The position numbers and the translations under genes were made by a program. The notes beneath the pieces were generated by a model. The model did no database searches. It was not told where the DNA came from and saw only the letters and a program-made list of their open reading frames with translations. Below, piece by piece: positions 29,503 through 39,423 of a DNA stretch of 64,000 nucleotides (within the stretch, counting starts at the first letter, position 1; each line of letters starts with the position of its first letter). The stretch comes from Enterococcus pallens ATCC BAA-351 (GTDB taxonomy: Bacteria; Bacillota; Bacilli; Lactobacillales; Enterococcaceae), in assembly GCF_000407485.1 (NCBI RefSeq), contig NZ_ASWD01000007.1, positions 62,001-126,000 on the forward strand, in the 5' to 3' direction.

Positions 29503-30492
29503 ATGGCAAGTATCGAAGATGTAGCTAAAAAAGCCAGAGTTTCAGTTACTACTGTTTCCCGGGCTCTCAACGATCATCCCTATGTGTCAGAAAAAACTAA
29601 AAAGAAAATTTACAAGGCTATGGAAGAGTTAAACTACTATCCAAATAACGTTGCTCAACAGTTAAGAGGAAAAGGTTCTAAAATGATTGGTGTGATTATC
29701 TCCTACATCACGAATCCTTTTTTTGCTTATCTGGTCGATGCGATCGAAACAACTGCTTTAGAGTTAGGCTATCATTTAGTGGTCATGCAAACTCGAGGCA
29801 ATCCTGCCATGGAAAAGTTCTATATCGAAATGGTCCAAAAAAAGCAGTTAGATGGCATAATTATGACTAATCTAGAAACTGCTACTAAAGAGGTAACTGC
29901 TTTAATTGAAGAAGGGAAAATTGTCCTGTGCAATCGTTACATCGGCGACGAAAAATTACCCGTTATTCACATTGATGAAGCAGAAGCAAGCTACAAAGGA
30001 ACGGATTATTTAATTAAACAAGGTCACAGTAAAATTGCTTTTTGTACTGGTAATGTGATGAACCCACATGATCATCGCTTCAAAGGATATCTGCAAGCAT
30101 TGCGAGACAACAACGTAACATTTGATGAAAGCTGGTTCTTCGATGATATTTTAGGCATTGAAGGCGGAAAAAAATTTCTGAGATGGCTGGTGGAACACCC
30201 AAAAGCCAAAATAACTGCTGTTTTCTCTAACGGAGATGAAGTTGCAGCTGGAATTATTAGCGAGGCTCGAAAATATCAAGTTAAGGTTCCTGAAGATTTA
30301 GCAGTTTTAGGATTTGACGATCAACCAATGGCACTGTTGACTTCACCAGAAATCACTACCATTCGCCAGCCTATTAAAAAAATGGGGGAATACACAACTA
30401 AGCTTTTAATCGCTAAGATAGAAAAAAGAGTGCTGTCTTCTGTTGAAAAACCTGAATTGAAAACTGAACTGATTATTCGTGAATCTGTTTAG
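29503..30492 (+). CDS. LacI-family transcriptional regulator
   Basis: 329 residues. N-terminal LacI HTH: M-A-S-I-E-D-V-A-K-K-A-R-V-S-V-T-T-V-S-R-A-L-N, with the hinge helix N-N-V-A-Q-Q-L-R-G. The periplasmic-binding-like effector domain ends V-L-G-F-D-D-Q-P-M-A and T-T-I-R-Q-P. TATAAT at 29460-29465 is a likely -10. Divergent to the ABC transporter operon, with operator-like repeats between, so it probably represses that operon until its sugar binds. Confidence 0.9.
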   Translation: MASIEDVAKKARVSVTTVSRALNDHPYVSEKTKKKIYKAMEELNYYPNNVAQQLRGKGSKMIGVIISYITNPFFAYLVDAIETTALELGYHLVVMQTRGNPAMEKFYIEMVQKKQLDGIIMTNLETATKEVTALIEEGKIVLCNRYIGDEKLPVIHIDEAEASYKGTDYLIKQGHSKIAFCTGNVMNPHDHRFKGYLQALRDNNVTFDESWFFDDILGIEGGKKFLRWLVEHPKAKITAVFSNGDEVAAGIISEARKYQVKVPEDLAVLGFDDQPMALLTSPEITTIRQPIKKMGEYTTKLLIAKIEKRVLSSVEKPELKTELIIRESV

Positions 30493-30499
30493 TGATAAT

Positions 30500-30530
30500 C
30501 GCAACAATAAATTAACTATTGTTGCGCTTA
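30500..30530 (+). terminator. Terminator of the LacI-type gene
   Basis: CGCAACAATA and TATTGTTGCG form a perfect 10-bp stem around a 7-base loop, followed by CTTATTT. Confidence 0.75.
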
Positions 30531-31003
30531 TTTACGTGCGCTTAATCACGTACTAATGTTTTTATCAAATAAGGTTCAAATTTCAGCTGTAAAAGTGTTT
30601 GTTTTTTCTAATAAAAATGAATTTATAGCTTTCTATTCTCATTAGAAACCGATTCTTTCTCAACCTATACAGAAATTTCCGGTATTACCTATTTGCTCTC
30701 AATAGAAAAAATAAGGCTTGAAAAGCGATCACAAAGCAGGTTTTCTCCACCCTTTTTCGAAGAAATCAAAAAAAATCAGATTTTTTGATAATTATTCTTA
30801 ATTAGGACTGAGTTTTCTGGTATAATCTTCTTGAGAACGGTCACATTTATCCACTGATTTGAAAGAAGGAAGGTTGATAAGAGTTCATCGTGCTCAGAAA
30901 AAAGGTATTACGCAGTTTTAAACAGCTGCATTTGTTTCTTATCACTACTATTGTGAAGAAACGAGCAAAAATTTTATCTATTATTTGAAGGAGAGGTTTT
31001 TTG
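30531..31003 (+). promoter_or_regulatory. nox promoter and structured leader
   Basis: No gene is seen here. An extended -10 promoter (TGGTATAAT, -10 at 30821-30826) lies about 180 bases before the nox start. The leader has a hairpin with GTTTCTT (30934-30940) and AAGAAAC (30956-30962) extended by CAC/GTG, and a small GCAG/CTGC pair. The first 250 bases after the LacI terminator show nothing recognisable. Confidence 0.5.
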
Positions 31004-32338
31004 ATGTCTAAAACAGTAATTATTGGAGCTAACCATGCAGGAATCGCTGCAGCAAACACATTGTTGGATACCTACAAAGATCAAGAAGTTGTAATGATCG
31101 ATCGCAACACTAACTTAAGCTACCTAGGTTGTGGAACCGCACTTTGGGTAGGGCGTCAAATCGATTCTTACGAAGGGTTATTCTACACTAAGAAAGAGGA
31201 TTTCGAAGCAAAAGGTGCTAAGATTTCCATGGAAACAACCGTTGACCACATTGATTTTGCTAAAAAAGAAGTTCACGCTGTAAAAAAAGATGGCGAAAGC
31301 TATGTTGAATCTTACGACAAACTAATTCTTGCTACTGGTTCTGTTCCAATTTCACCAAACGTACCAGGTCGTGACTTGAACAATATTCACTTCCTGAAAC
31401 GATTCCAAGATGGACAAGCTGTAGACGAAATTCTTTCTAAAGATGAGATTGAAACAGTTGCCGTAATTGGCGCTGGCTACATTGGTGTAGAAATTGCTGA
31501 AGCTGCAAAACGTCGCGGTAAAAACGTACTATTATTCGATGCTGCTGGACGTTCCCTGCCAAACTACTACGATAAATGGTTTACTGATGATATGGATAAA
31601 GTATTGGCTGATCACGGGATTGAATTACACTTTAATGAGCTTGCTCGTGAATATAAAGGTACAGATAAGGTTGAAGCGATTGTCACTGACAAAGGTGAAT
31701 ACCCAGTTGACTTAGTAATCAACGCTATCGGATTCCTGCCAAACAACGAACTTGGTAAAGACCATTTGGAATTATTTGCCAATGGCGCTTATTTAGTTGA
31801 TCTTCATCAAAAAACTAGCGATGATTCTGTTTACGCTGTGGGTGATTGTGCAACTATTTACTCTAATGCATTAAAGAAAACAACGTATATTGCTTTAGCA
31901 ACGAATGCTGTTCGTTCTGGAATTGTAGCAGCTCACAATATCGGTGGCACTCCTTTAGAATCTACTGGTGTTCAAGGTTCAAACGGTATTTCAATCTTTG
32001 GCTACAACATGGTTTCAACTGGGGTCTCAGTGGAAGCTGCTGAGAAAAATGGCATGAAGGTGAAATATACTGATTTCCAAGATTCTCAAAAACCTGGTTT
32101 CATGAAAGAAAATGACGACGTTAAGATTCGAATTGTTTATGAAGAGGACTCTCGTCGTGTAGTTGGTGCGCAATTAGCCTCTACTACTGCTGAAATTGCT
32201 ATGGGTATCCATATGTTCTCATTGGCAATTGAAGAAGGCGTAACGATTGATAAGATGAAATTACTAGATATTTTCTTCCTGCCTCACTTCAATCAACCTT
32301 ACAACTACATTACTATGGCAGCATTAAGCGCTGAATAA
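31004..32338 (+). CDS. nox: NADH oxidase (water-forming type)
   Basis: 444 residues, usual for Nox. FAD motif V-I-I-G-A-N-H-A-G-I-A-A-A, the redox-active single Cys in Y-L-G-C-G-T-A, the NADH motif V-I-G-A-G-Y-I-G-V-E-I-A and the second FAD motif Y-A-V-G-D-C-A. By family it reduces oxygen to water using NADH, regenerating NAD+ in aerated lactic acid bacteria. The ATG at 31004 follows GAAGGAGAGG. Single-gene unit with its own promoter and terminator. Confidence 0.92.
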   Translation: MSKTVIIGANHAGIAAANTLLDTYKDQEVVMIDRNTNLSYLGCGTALWVGRQIDSYEGLFYTKKEDFEAKGAKISMETTVDHIDFAKKEVHAVKKDGESYVESYDKLILATGSVPISPNVPGRDLNNIHFLKRFQDGQAVDEILSKDEIETVAVIGAGYIGVEIAEAAKRRGKNVLLFDAAGRSLPNYYDKWFTDDMDKVLADHGIELHFNELAREYKGTDKVEAIVTDKGEYPVDLVINAIGFLPNNELGKDHLELFANGAYLVDLHQKTSDDSVYAVGDCATIYSNALKKTTYIALATNAVRSGIVAAHNIGGTPLESTGVQGSNGISIFGYNMVSTGVSVEAAEKNGMKVKYTDFQDSQKPGFMKENDDVKIRIVYEEDSRRVVGAQLASTTAEIAMGIHMFSLAIEEGVTIDKMKLLDIFFLPHFNQPYNYITMAALSAE

Positions 32339-32352
32339 TTAGTAAAGTAAAC

Positions 32353-32394
32353 AAAAGAGCGATCTGTTCAAAAACGAACGGACCGCTCTTTTTT
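32353..32394 (+). terminator. nox terminator
   Basis: AAAGAGCG and CGCTCTTT plus an inner GTTC/GAAC pair, followed by T's. It may also serve the convergent citrate synthase gene. Confidence 0.85.
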
Positions 32395-32418
32395 ATTATT
32401 TTAACCTATCATAACCCT

Positions 32419-33762
32419 TTATCGATCGCTAATTGGCGTATAATCTAATTCTGATGAAACTTCCATATAAGCTGGACGAATAATTTTTTGGGCATTTACC
32501 AGCTCCTCGATTCGGTGAGCAGACCACCCGACAATTCTGGCAATCGCAAACATCGGTGTATAGAGTTCTTGTGGTAAATCTAACATGTGGTACACAAATC
32601 CACTGAAGAAATCGATATTAGCACTAACACCTTTATAAACCTTACGTCGTTTAGAGATAACCTCTGGAGCAATACGCTCTACCCTGCGATAAAGATTGAA
32701 ATCTGCCTCGGCACAAGCTCCTTTTTCACTTGCTAGCTTCTCAACGTAACGCTTGAATACCTCTGCTCGAGGATCAGATTCGGCATAAATTGCATGTCCC
32801 ATACCATAAATCAATCCCTGTTTGTCGAATACTTCCTTACTTAAAATCTTTTCTAAGTAAGCTGCAATTTCCTCATCATCCTCTGGATCTTTAAGGTTAT
32901 TCTTCAAATCATCCATCATTTGCGTTACTTTAATATTCGCCCCACCATGTTTAGGCCCTTTTAATGAACCTAAAGCAGCTGCAATGGTTGAATATGTATC
33001 CGTTCCACTTGAGGTGACCACTCGTGTCGTAAAGGTTGAATTGTTACCGCCACCGTGTTCCATATGTAGAACAAGCGCCATATCTAAAGTCTGCGCTTCT
33101 TGGAAGGTATACTTCTTATCTGGACGAAGCATTGTTAAAATAGCTTCAGCTGTACTCAACGAAGCATCTGGGCGGTGAATGTACATACTTTCCCCTTTTG
33201 CATAGTGATTGTATGCATGATACGAGTACACTGCAATCATCGGGAATATACTGATCAAGGACAAGCTTTGGTCCAAAACATTTTCGATACTGATATCATC
33301 GGTTTTTTTGTCATAACATCCCAATGTAAGAATACTGCGGGACATCATATTCATAATATTGTGAGACGGAGCTTTCATAATAACATCCCGAACAAAGTTT
33401 GTTGGGAGTGTTCGTCTTTTAGCGATTGTCTCAGTAAAGTCATCTAATTGTTTCTTAGTTGGCAGTTCGCCAAATAATAACAAGTAACTAACTTCCTCAA
33501 ACCCTAAACGTGCTTCAGAAACAAAACCCTTCACCAAGTCATTCACGTCAATTCCGCGATAGCGTAGTTCTCCACGATTAGAAATTACTTCATCACCGAC
33601 CATTTTTTGTGGATGTATCGTGGATATATTGGTCAAACCAGCCAATACTCCCTTGCCATCTAAGTCACGCAATCCCTTTTTCACATTATGTTTCGTGAAT
33701 AAGGAAGCATCTAAATAATCCTTTTGGCGGCATACCTCCGCCATTAATTCTAAATCTAACAT
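32419..33762 (-). CDS. Citrate synthase
   Basis: 447 residues. Active-site regions are present: H-M-E-H-G-G-G-N-N-S-T-F, G-M-G-H-A-I-Y-A-E-S-D-P-R and the late V-S-A-N-I-D-F-F-S-G. The enzyme condenses acetyl-CoA with oxaloacetate to citrate. It is divergent from acnA-icd across a 168-bp region with promoters for both sides, so the three make a citrate-to-2-oxoglutarate branch, useful for glutamate synthesis. Length and motifs fit the long citrate synthases of clostridia and some lactic acid bacteria. Confidence 0.9.
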   Translation of the reverse strand: MLDLELMAEVCRQKDYLDASLFTKHNVKKGLRDLDGKGVLAGLTNISTIHPQKMVGDEVISNRGELRYRGIDVNDLVKGFVSEARLGFEEVSYLLLFGELPTKKQLDDFTETIAKRRTLPTNFVRDVIMKAPSHNIMNMMSRSILTLGCYDKKTDDISIENVLDQSLSLISIFPMIAVYSYHAYNHYAKGESMYIHRPDASLSTAEAILTMLRPDKKYTFQEAQTLDMALVLHMEHGGGNNSTFTTRVVTSSGTDTYSTIAAALGSLKGPKHGGANIKVTQMMDDLKNNLKDPEDDEEIAAYLEKILSKEVFDKQGLIYGMGHAIYAESDPRAEVFKRYVEKLASEKGACAEADFNLYRRVERIAPEVISKRRKVYKGVSANIDFFSGFVYHMLDLPQELYTPMFAIARIVGWSAHRIEELVNAQKIIRPAYMEVSSELDYTPISDR

Positions 33763-33811
33763 GTTGATGTCCTCCTAACTTCCCGTTTTCTGTGTTTTGC
33801 ATTCAAGAAAC

Positions 33812-33885
33812 ATTATAACACCATTATTTTAAAATGAAATAGTTTTAATAAAGACATTTACTTTCTTTTTCTTTCTTCGTATAAT
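33812..33885. promoter_or_regulatory. Divergent promoters for citrate synthase and acnA
   Basis: On the plus strand TTTACT-17-TATAAT (33857-33885) faces acnA. On the minus strand an extended -10, TGTTATAAT (minus -10 at 33812-33817), faces the citrate synthase gene. Confidence 0.65.
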
Positions 33886-33930
33886 ATACCAACAGACATG
33901 TATCAATAACAGAAGGGAAGGATTATCAAT

Positions 33931-36591
33931 ATGAATTGGACAAAGCAACTAACCATTAACAACGAACAATACACCTATCTTGATCTTTTATCGGTCGCTT
34001 CCTCCTATAATAAGGAGCTGGCAAGTTACCCCTTCAGCATTCGCGTTTTGCTGGAGAGTTTAGCTCGGCACAAGGAACAAGAGGCACTGGAAGAACTGAT
34101 TGAGTATGATGCACAAAATCCTGAGGGGGTTATTCCTTTCCGACCGTCACGAGTTATACTCCAGGATTTCACTGGTGTTCCAGCAGTTGTTGACTTGGCC
34201 GCTATGCGTGACGCTGTGGTGAAACTGGGCGGAAAAGCTGAGTATATCAATCCTGAGATTCCGGTAACTTTAGTTGTCGATCATTCCGTACAGGTAGACT
34301 GTGCCGGAACGCAAGACAGCCTTGCTTACAACACGGAGAAAGAATTCGAACGAAACCATGAACGCTACCAGTTTTTGAAATGGGCACAACAGGCCTTTGA
34401 TAACTTTGATGTTGTTCCTCCTGAAACTGGAATTATTCATCAAGTCAATTTGGAATTTCTGTCAGACGTCATCTTAAAACAAACAAAAGATGAACAAAAC
34501 TGGTTATTCCCTGATTCATTAGAAGGAACCGATTCGCATACAACCATGATTAACGGACTGGGTGTTTTAGGCTGGGGTGTCGGCGGTATTGAAGCCGAAG
34601 CAGCCATCTTAGGCGAAGCATCTTTCTTCCCAACACCAGAAGTTATCGGAGTTGAATTAACAGGTACTTTATCACCAACAGCTACTGCGACTGATTTGGC
34701 TTTACATTTAACACAGCTGTTACGGAACGAAAAAGTTGTTGGTAAATTTGTTGAATACTTCGGTGAAGGCTATCAAAAACTAAGTCTATCTGACCGGGCA
34801 ACAATTGCTAATATGGCGCCAGAATATGGTGCGACTTGCGGCTACTGCCCTATTGATCAAGAAACCTTGAATTATTTGCGAATGACTGGACGTACACCAG
34901 AACAAATTAAACTAGTAGAAGTTTATGCTAAAGAGAATCACCTATTTTATGATGGACAAGAGACACCTAATTATACACGAGTGATTCAGCTGGACTTAAG
35001 TGAAATCAACTCTTCATTAGCAGGACCAAAACGACCACAAGACCGGATTCCATTAGATCAAGTTGCAGATAACTTTAGTGCTTCATTGACCAACCCAAGC
35101 GGTCCTCAAGGCTTCGGTTTACCTGAAGAAGAGATCAACAAAAAAGTTCCAGTAGCTAATAAAGACACTGAAATACAAACCGGTGATTTAGCTTTGGCTG
35201 CTATTACCAGTTGTACAAACACCAGTAACCCTAATGTAATGGTTGCAGCCGGCTTATTAGCTAAAAAAGCTGTCGAAAAAGGCTTAAAAGTACCTGAAAC
35301 AATCAAAACTTCCTTAGCGCCTGGCTCAAAAATCGTAACCGCTTATCTAGAAAAGGGACAATTATTGGAACCACTAGCTGAATTAGGCTTTGATATTGTC
35401 GGATACGGCTGTACTACCTGTATAGGAAACTCGGGTCCACTTTCTGATGAAGTGGAACAAACCTTGAAAGAAAATGATTTAGTTGTCTCAGCTGTTCTTT
35501 CTGGAAACCGTAACTTCGAAGGTCGAATTCATCCGCTGATTAAAGCGAATTATCTGGCTTCACCGCCATTGGTGATAGCATACGCTTTAGCAGGTACAGT
35601 AACCAAAGATTTGACCTCTGAACCAATTGCTGAAACGGAAGCTGGTCCAGTTTACTTGGAAGACCTATGGCCAAGCAAAGAAGAGATTGACGCCTACATT
35701 GATGCTCACTTAGATCCTGAAGATTATCAGTCTGCTTACGAAGACGTTTATCAATCCAACGAACGTTGGAATCAAATTAAAACTTCTGAAGGGGCAACTT
35801 ACGAATGGGATGAAGCTTCGACGTACATTGCAAATCCGCCATTCTTTGATACACTAGGCAAAACCTTAGATACCCCTCCATCACTGACTGGACTAAAGGT
35901 TTTAGCAAAATTTGGTGATTCAGTTACGACTGACCACATCTCTCCTGCTGGAAATATTTCCCTTAATTCTCCAGCTGGGCAATACTTGAAAGAACGTGGC
36001 TTAGCTTACAAAGACTATAATTCCTTTGGCTCACGCCGTGGAAATCACGAAGTTATGATGCGGGGAACCTTTGGCAACATTCGGATTCAAAACCAATTAA
36101 CACCAGATGTGACTGGCGGATACACTCGTTCAGCCTTAACTGGTGAAGAAATGAGTATTTATGATGCAGCTATGAGTTACCAAAAAAATGGTATCAGCAC
36201 AGTTATTTTAACTGGAAAAGACTACGGTATGGGATCATCTCGTGACTGGGCAGCCAAAGGAACCTCTCTACTTGGCGTTAAAGCTGTTATCGCTGAAAGT
36301 TATGAAAGAATCCACCGCAGCAATCTAGTAATGATGGGCATTGTACCTCTAGAATATCTTGATGGTGAAACGGCGGAAACATTAGGTTTAGATGGCACAG
36401 AAACCTTTACCATTGATATGCCAGAGGAACCAGTTATCAACCAATTAGTAACGGTAACTGCTGAAAAGGATTCGCCAATTACCTTCCAGGCGAAATTACG
36501 CTTTGATTCACAGGCAGATGTAGATTATTGGAAAAACCAAGGCATTTTGCCATTGGTTATCCGCAAAAAAATGAGCGAGGAGACAAACTAA
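33931..36591 (+). CDS. acnA: Aconitate hydratase A
   Basis: 886 residues, normal for AcnA/CitB. The 4Fe-4S ligands are visible: C in S-C-T-N-T and the pair in Y-G-C-T-T-C-I-G. Substrate-binding motifs include D-S-H-T-T-M, S-R-D-W-A-A-K-G and D-H-I-S-P-A-G. It isomerises citrate to isocitrate. Good AGAAGGGAAGG site upstream. The icd ATG follows its TAA directly, so the two are co-translated. Confidence 0.95.
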   Translation: MNWTKQLTINNEQYTYLDLLSVASSYNKELASYPFSIRVLLESLARHKEQEALEELIEYDAQNPEGVIPFRPSRVILQDFTGVPAVVDLAAMRDAVVKLGGKAEYINPEIPVTLVVDHSVQVDCAGTQDSLAYNTEKEFERNHERYQFLKWAQQAFDNFDVVPPETGIIHQVNLEFLSDVILKQTKDEQNWLFPDSLEGTDSHTTMINGLGVLGWGVGGIEAEAAILGEASFFPTPEVIGVELTGTLSPTATATDLALHLTQLLRNEKVVGKFVEYFGEGYQKLSLSDRATIANMAPEYGATCGYCPIDQETLNYLRMTGRTPEQIKLVEVYAKENHLFYDGQETPNYTRVIQLDLSEINSSLAGPKRPQDRIPLDQVADNFSASLTNPSGPQGFGLPEEEINKKVPVANKDTEIQTGDLALAAITSCTNTSNPNVMVAAGLLAKKAVEKGLKVPETIKTSLAPGSKIVTAYLEKGQLLEPLAELGFDIVGYGCTTCIGNSGPLSDEVEQTLKENDLVVSAVLSGNRNFEGRIHPLIKANYLASPPLVIAYALAGTVTKDLTSEPIAETEAGPVYLEDLWPSKEEIDAYIDAHLDPEDYQSAYEDVYQSNERWNQIKTSEGATYEWDEASTYIANPPFFDTLGKTLDTPPSLTGLKVLAKFGDSVTTDHISPAGNISLNSPAGQYLKERGLAYKDYNSFGSRRGNHEVMMRGTFGNIRIQNQLTPDVTGGYTRSALTGEEMSIYDAAMSYQKNGISTVILTGKDYGMGSSRDWAAKGTSLLGVKAVIAESYERIHRSNLVMMGIVPLEYLDGETAETLGLDGTETFTIDMPEEPVINQLVTVTAEKDSPITFQAKLRFDSQADVDYWKNQGILPLVIRKKMSEETN

Positions 36592-37812
36592 ATGACAAAT
36601 ACCCCAATTGTACCTTACATTGAAGGTGACGGCATTGGACCAGAAATTTGGGCAGCAACGCAAACTGTTGTTGATGCTTCTTTAAAACTTTGCTATGGCA
36701 ACGACAAAAAAATTCAATGGCTAGAAGTATTAGCCGGTGAGAAAGCGTTCAACCAGACTGGTGAGTGGCTGCCTGATGCAACGGTTGCGGCGATCCAAGA
36801 GCACAAATTAGCTATTAAGGGTCCATTAACGACTCCTATTGGCGGCGGTATTCGCTCGCTAAACGTAGCATTGAGACAAACGCTGGATTTATACGCTTGT
36901 GTCCGCCCTGTTCGCTACTTTAAAGGTGTTCCTTCTCCTTTGAAAGAACCTGAAAAGACCGACATGACTATCTTTCGCGAAAATACTGAAGATGTTTATG
37001 CAGGTATTGAATTTGCGGCTGACTCCGACGAAGCGAAAAAGTTATTGGATTTTCTAAGAGATACTTTGTCTGTCAACAAAATCCGCTTTCCTGAAACCAG
37101 TGCATTAGGTATTAAGCCGATTTCAAAAGAAGGCAGTGAACGCCTCGTTCGTTCTGCGATGGATTATGCATTGCAGCATCAATTAACCAGGCTGACTTTG
37201 GTACACAAAGGTAACATAATGAAATTTACTGAAGGCGGATTTAAAGCCTGGGGATATGATCTGCTGGAAAAAGATTATCCACAAGCCTTTACTATGAATC
37301 AATATAAGAAAATTGCGGCTGAAGATGGTGCACAAGCCGCTGATCAGGCAATGGCTGCAGCCAAAGAAGCGAAAAAAGTAATTGTTGACGATGTGATTGC
37401 TGATAATTTATTGCAGCAAATTCTGTTATATCCAGAGAAATTCCAAGTAATTGCTACAACGAATTTAAATGGAGATTACATCTCAGATGCCCTGGCTGCC
37501 CAAGTTGGTGGAATCGGGATTTCACCAGGAGCAAACATCAATTACCAATCTGGTCATGCAATCTTTGAAGCCACTCATGGTACGGCCCCAGATATTGCTG
37601 GCAAAGGCTATGCTAACCCTTGCTCACTATTATTGTCGGCAACCATGCTGTTGGATCATTTAGGCTGGTATGAGGCTAGTCAGAAAATTACTGGCGCCAT
37701 TGAAGCCGCAATCGAACAAAAAATTGTTACGAAAGATTTTGCTCAAGCACTGGATATTCCAGAGGTTTCAACTAGTGATTTTGCCCAAGATTTAATTAAA
37801 CTAATGAATTAA
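36592..37812 (+). CDS. icd: Isocitrate dehydrogenase (NADP type)
   Basis: 406 residues. Motifs of prokaryotic Icd: [10 protein letters not shown], the substrate loop [27 protein letters not shown] and [11 protein letters not shown]. It oxidises isocitrate to 2-oxoglutarate and CO2. Starts at the base after the acnA stop. No 2-oxoglutarate dehydrogenase is in the window, consistent with a biosynthetic branch that ends at glutamate. Confidence 0.93.
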   Translation: MTNTPIVPYIEGDGIGPEIWAATQTVVDASLKLCYGNDKKIQWLEVLAGEKAFNQTGEWLPDATVAAIQEHKLAIKGPLTTPIGGGIRSLNVALRQTLDLYACVRPVRYFKGVPSPLKEPEKTDMTIFRENTEDVYAGIEFAADSDEAKKLLDFLRDTLSVNKIRFPETSALGIKPISKEGSERLVRSAMDYALQHQLTRLTLVHKGNIMKFTEGGFKAWGYDLLEKDYPQAFTMNQYKKIAAEDGAQAADQAMAAAKEAKKVIVDDVIADNLLQQILLYPEKFQVIATTNLNGDYISDALAAQVGGIGISPGANINYQSGHAIFEATHGTAPDIAGKGYANPCSLLLSATMLLDHLGWYEASQKITGAIEAAIEQKIVTKDFAQALDIPEVSTSDFAQDLIKLMN

Positions 37813-37815
37813 ACC

Positions 37816-37859
37816 AAAAGACTCTTTAGGCAACGTGTGGTGTGCCTAAAGAGTCTTTT
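37816..37859. terminator. Bidirectional terminator between icd and rhodanese gene
   Basis: A perfect 17-bp stem (starting AAAAGACTCTTTAGGCA) around a 10-base loop, with A's on one side and T's on the other. The rhodanese stop codon lies within it. Confidence 0.9.
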
Positions 37860-38715
37860 TCAGTGGGAACTTTTCGGGATTTGCTGCATGCTTTTGGCTC
37901 CAATCATACCAGCCGCCATCAAATAAACGAACTTTCTGCCAGCCAAGCTCTTTGGCAATAAAAAAGGCCACTGAGGCTCGCCAACCAGTTCCACAATAAA
38001 AAACCACTTCTTTTCCATCAGTAATTCCGTTAGTTTTCCAGGCTTGTTCAATTTCAGCTAAAGGCTTGATTTTTTGTTCCAATGTCAATAAGTCCGCCAC
38101 GTCATCCTTTCCGCAGCTAGCCTTGGCCCAAACTGCTCCAAAAGGCTCTCCAGCCTGTGGAATATACATATAATTGCTGGTTGTTCCTTGATATTCTTCC
38201 AAACTTCGTACGCTGGCTAAAACAAGTTCAGGATTATTTTGTTTAGCTGACAGCAAATCCTCAGATGTTGAAATCAATATTGCTGACCTTCCAGGAACAT
38301 GTCTACCAAAGGAACTCACTTTTTCGGCAGATGACCAAGTTTTCTCTAAGGGATAGTCTAAAGCCCGCCACGAAGTTAGCCCATCCTCTAAGATTTTTAT
38401 TTCTGAAATCCCTAACCAATAAGCAACAAAAGCTGCTCGACAAGCTGCACTTAAACTAACTGAATAAATTAATAGTTTACTATCCTTGCTAATTCCTTTC
38501 GCCATAAACGCTTGTTTGCAAGTCTCGGGTGAAAATATATTCCAGCTATTTTCTTCCGATTCAATTTCATTGGTATTTAAAAATTGAGCCCTAGGTAAAT
38601 GATCAACCTGTTCCTTTTTAGGTTGATTGCCAACCTCCAGTATGTTGTATCCCTGATTAAGCAGCTGATAAGCGCCCGGTGCATCAATAAAAAAACTATT
38701 TGCTGATTTCGTCAT
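37846..38715 (-). CDS. Two-domain rhodanese-type sulfurtransferase
   Basis: 289 residues with two rhodanese domains. The C-terminal domain has the active-site Cys in F-Y-C-G-T-G-W-R-A-S and the G-W-Y-D-W-S close typical of thiosulfate or 3-mercaptopyruvate sulfurtransferases. The N-terminal domain lacks the Cys (Y-S-V-S-L-S-A in its place), the normal inactive half. It would move sulfane sulfur to cyanide or a thiol acceptor. Its last codons lie inside the bidirectional terminator. Confidence 0.88.
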   Translation of the reverse strand: MTKSANSFFIDAPGAYQLLNQGYNILEVGNQPKKEQVDHLPRAQFLNTNEIESEENSWNIFSPETCKQAFMAKGISKDSKLLIYSVSLSAACRAAFVAYWLGISEIKILEDGLTSWRALDYPLEKTWSSAEKVSSFGRHVPGRSAILISTSEDLLSAKQNNPELVLASVRSLEEYQGTTSNYMYIPQAGEPFGAVWAKASCGKDDVADLLTLEQKIKPLAEIEQAWKTNGITDGKEVVFYCGTGWRASVAFFIAKELGWQKVRLFDGGWYDWSQKHAANPEKFPLKKTL

Positions 38716-38809
38716 AAAAGCCTCCTTTATCGATCATACCCGCCTTTTCTTTTTGAAGCAACTTGCCGAATCCATCAATTTTTTTTACAATAGACTAGGA
38801 GGGGAAAAC

Positions 38810-39028
38810 ATGAACTATTATGATTCAATTAGTGATTTGCTATTAGATTTAAGAGGCGACTTAGAGGAAATTGGCAATGAAAGTATTTGGGTTTATTACG
38901 ATGAAAAAGGAACGGTTACTGACTATCGTTACAAAACTACCCCAGATGAAGCTAAACCAAAAGAGCGGGAAAATCAAATAATCAAAGAAAAACCTGCATT
39001 AGATCTCTTAAAAGAATTGTCGATCTAA
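38810..39028 (+). CDS. Hypothetical small protein (72 aa)
   Basis: I do not recognise the family. It starts M-N-Y-Y-D-S-I-S-D-L-L-L-D-L with a strong AGGAGGGG site, and has a middle strand pair (I-W-V-Y-Y-D-E-K-G-T-V-T-D) and a charged tail. The frame is open back to 38753 but without a ribosome site. Single-gene unit ended by a terminator. Confidence 0.65.
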   Translation: MNYYDSISDLLLDLRGDLEEIGNESIWVYYDEKGTVTDYRYKTTPDEAKPKERENQIIKEKPALDLLKELSI

Positions 39029-39030
39029 AA

Positions 39031-39077
39031 AAAACGAGTGTTTCTGCTTGATAATCCAGAGCAGAAATACTCGTTTT
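39031..39077. terminator. Bidirectional terminator
   Basis: AAAACGAGT-TTTCTGCT pairs with AGCAGAAA-ACTCGTTTT. It lies between two convergent small genes. Confidence 0.88.
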
Positions 39078-39088
39078 ACATTATTTAT

Positions 39089-39316
39089 TTAACTGAAAAA
39101 GCACTTAGAGGAAACAATTCCTGCTACTTCGTTGTATTTAATCAAGACTTTGCCGTCGACTTCGTCAATCTTATCCGCATCTAATCCATAGAATCGCTCC
39201 ACATTCACGATACAGCCTTCATCGGTCTTTTGTAAAACCTCACCTATAATCGGCCGAGCAAAATCTTCCTTACGGCACTCATAATTTTCTCCAACAATAA
39301 TCGCTTCTTTATTCAT
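39089..39316 (-). CDS. Hypothetical small protein (75 aa)
   Basis: No family recognised with confidence. A small beta-rich protein: I-I-V-G-E-N-Y-E-C, I-I-G-E-V-L-Q-K, C-I-V-N-V-E and D-G-K-V-L-I-K-Y, with three Cys in all. The pattern resembles small SH3-like DUF proteins of enterococci. AGGTGAT precedes the ATG. No operon partner. Confidence 0.6.
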   Translation of the reverse strand: MNKEAIIVGENYECRKEDFARPIIGEVLQKTDEGCIVNVERFYGLDADKIDEVDGKVLIKYNEVAGIVSSKCFFS

Positions 39317-39423
39317 TTAATCACCTCAATGGACGTATTTACTACACATTAATAGTACCATTAATCGGATTAAAAGACTACATTAATCCTCTTTTTTCTT
39401 GAATAAGCAATTATACCTGAACA

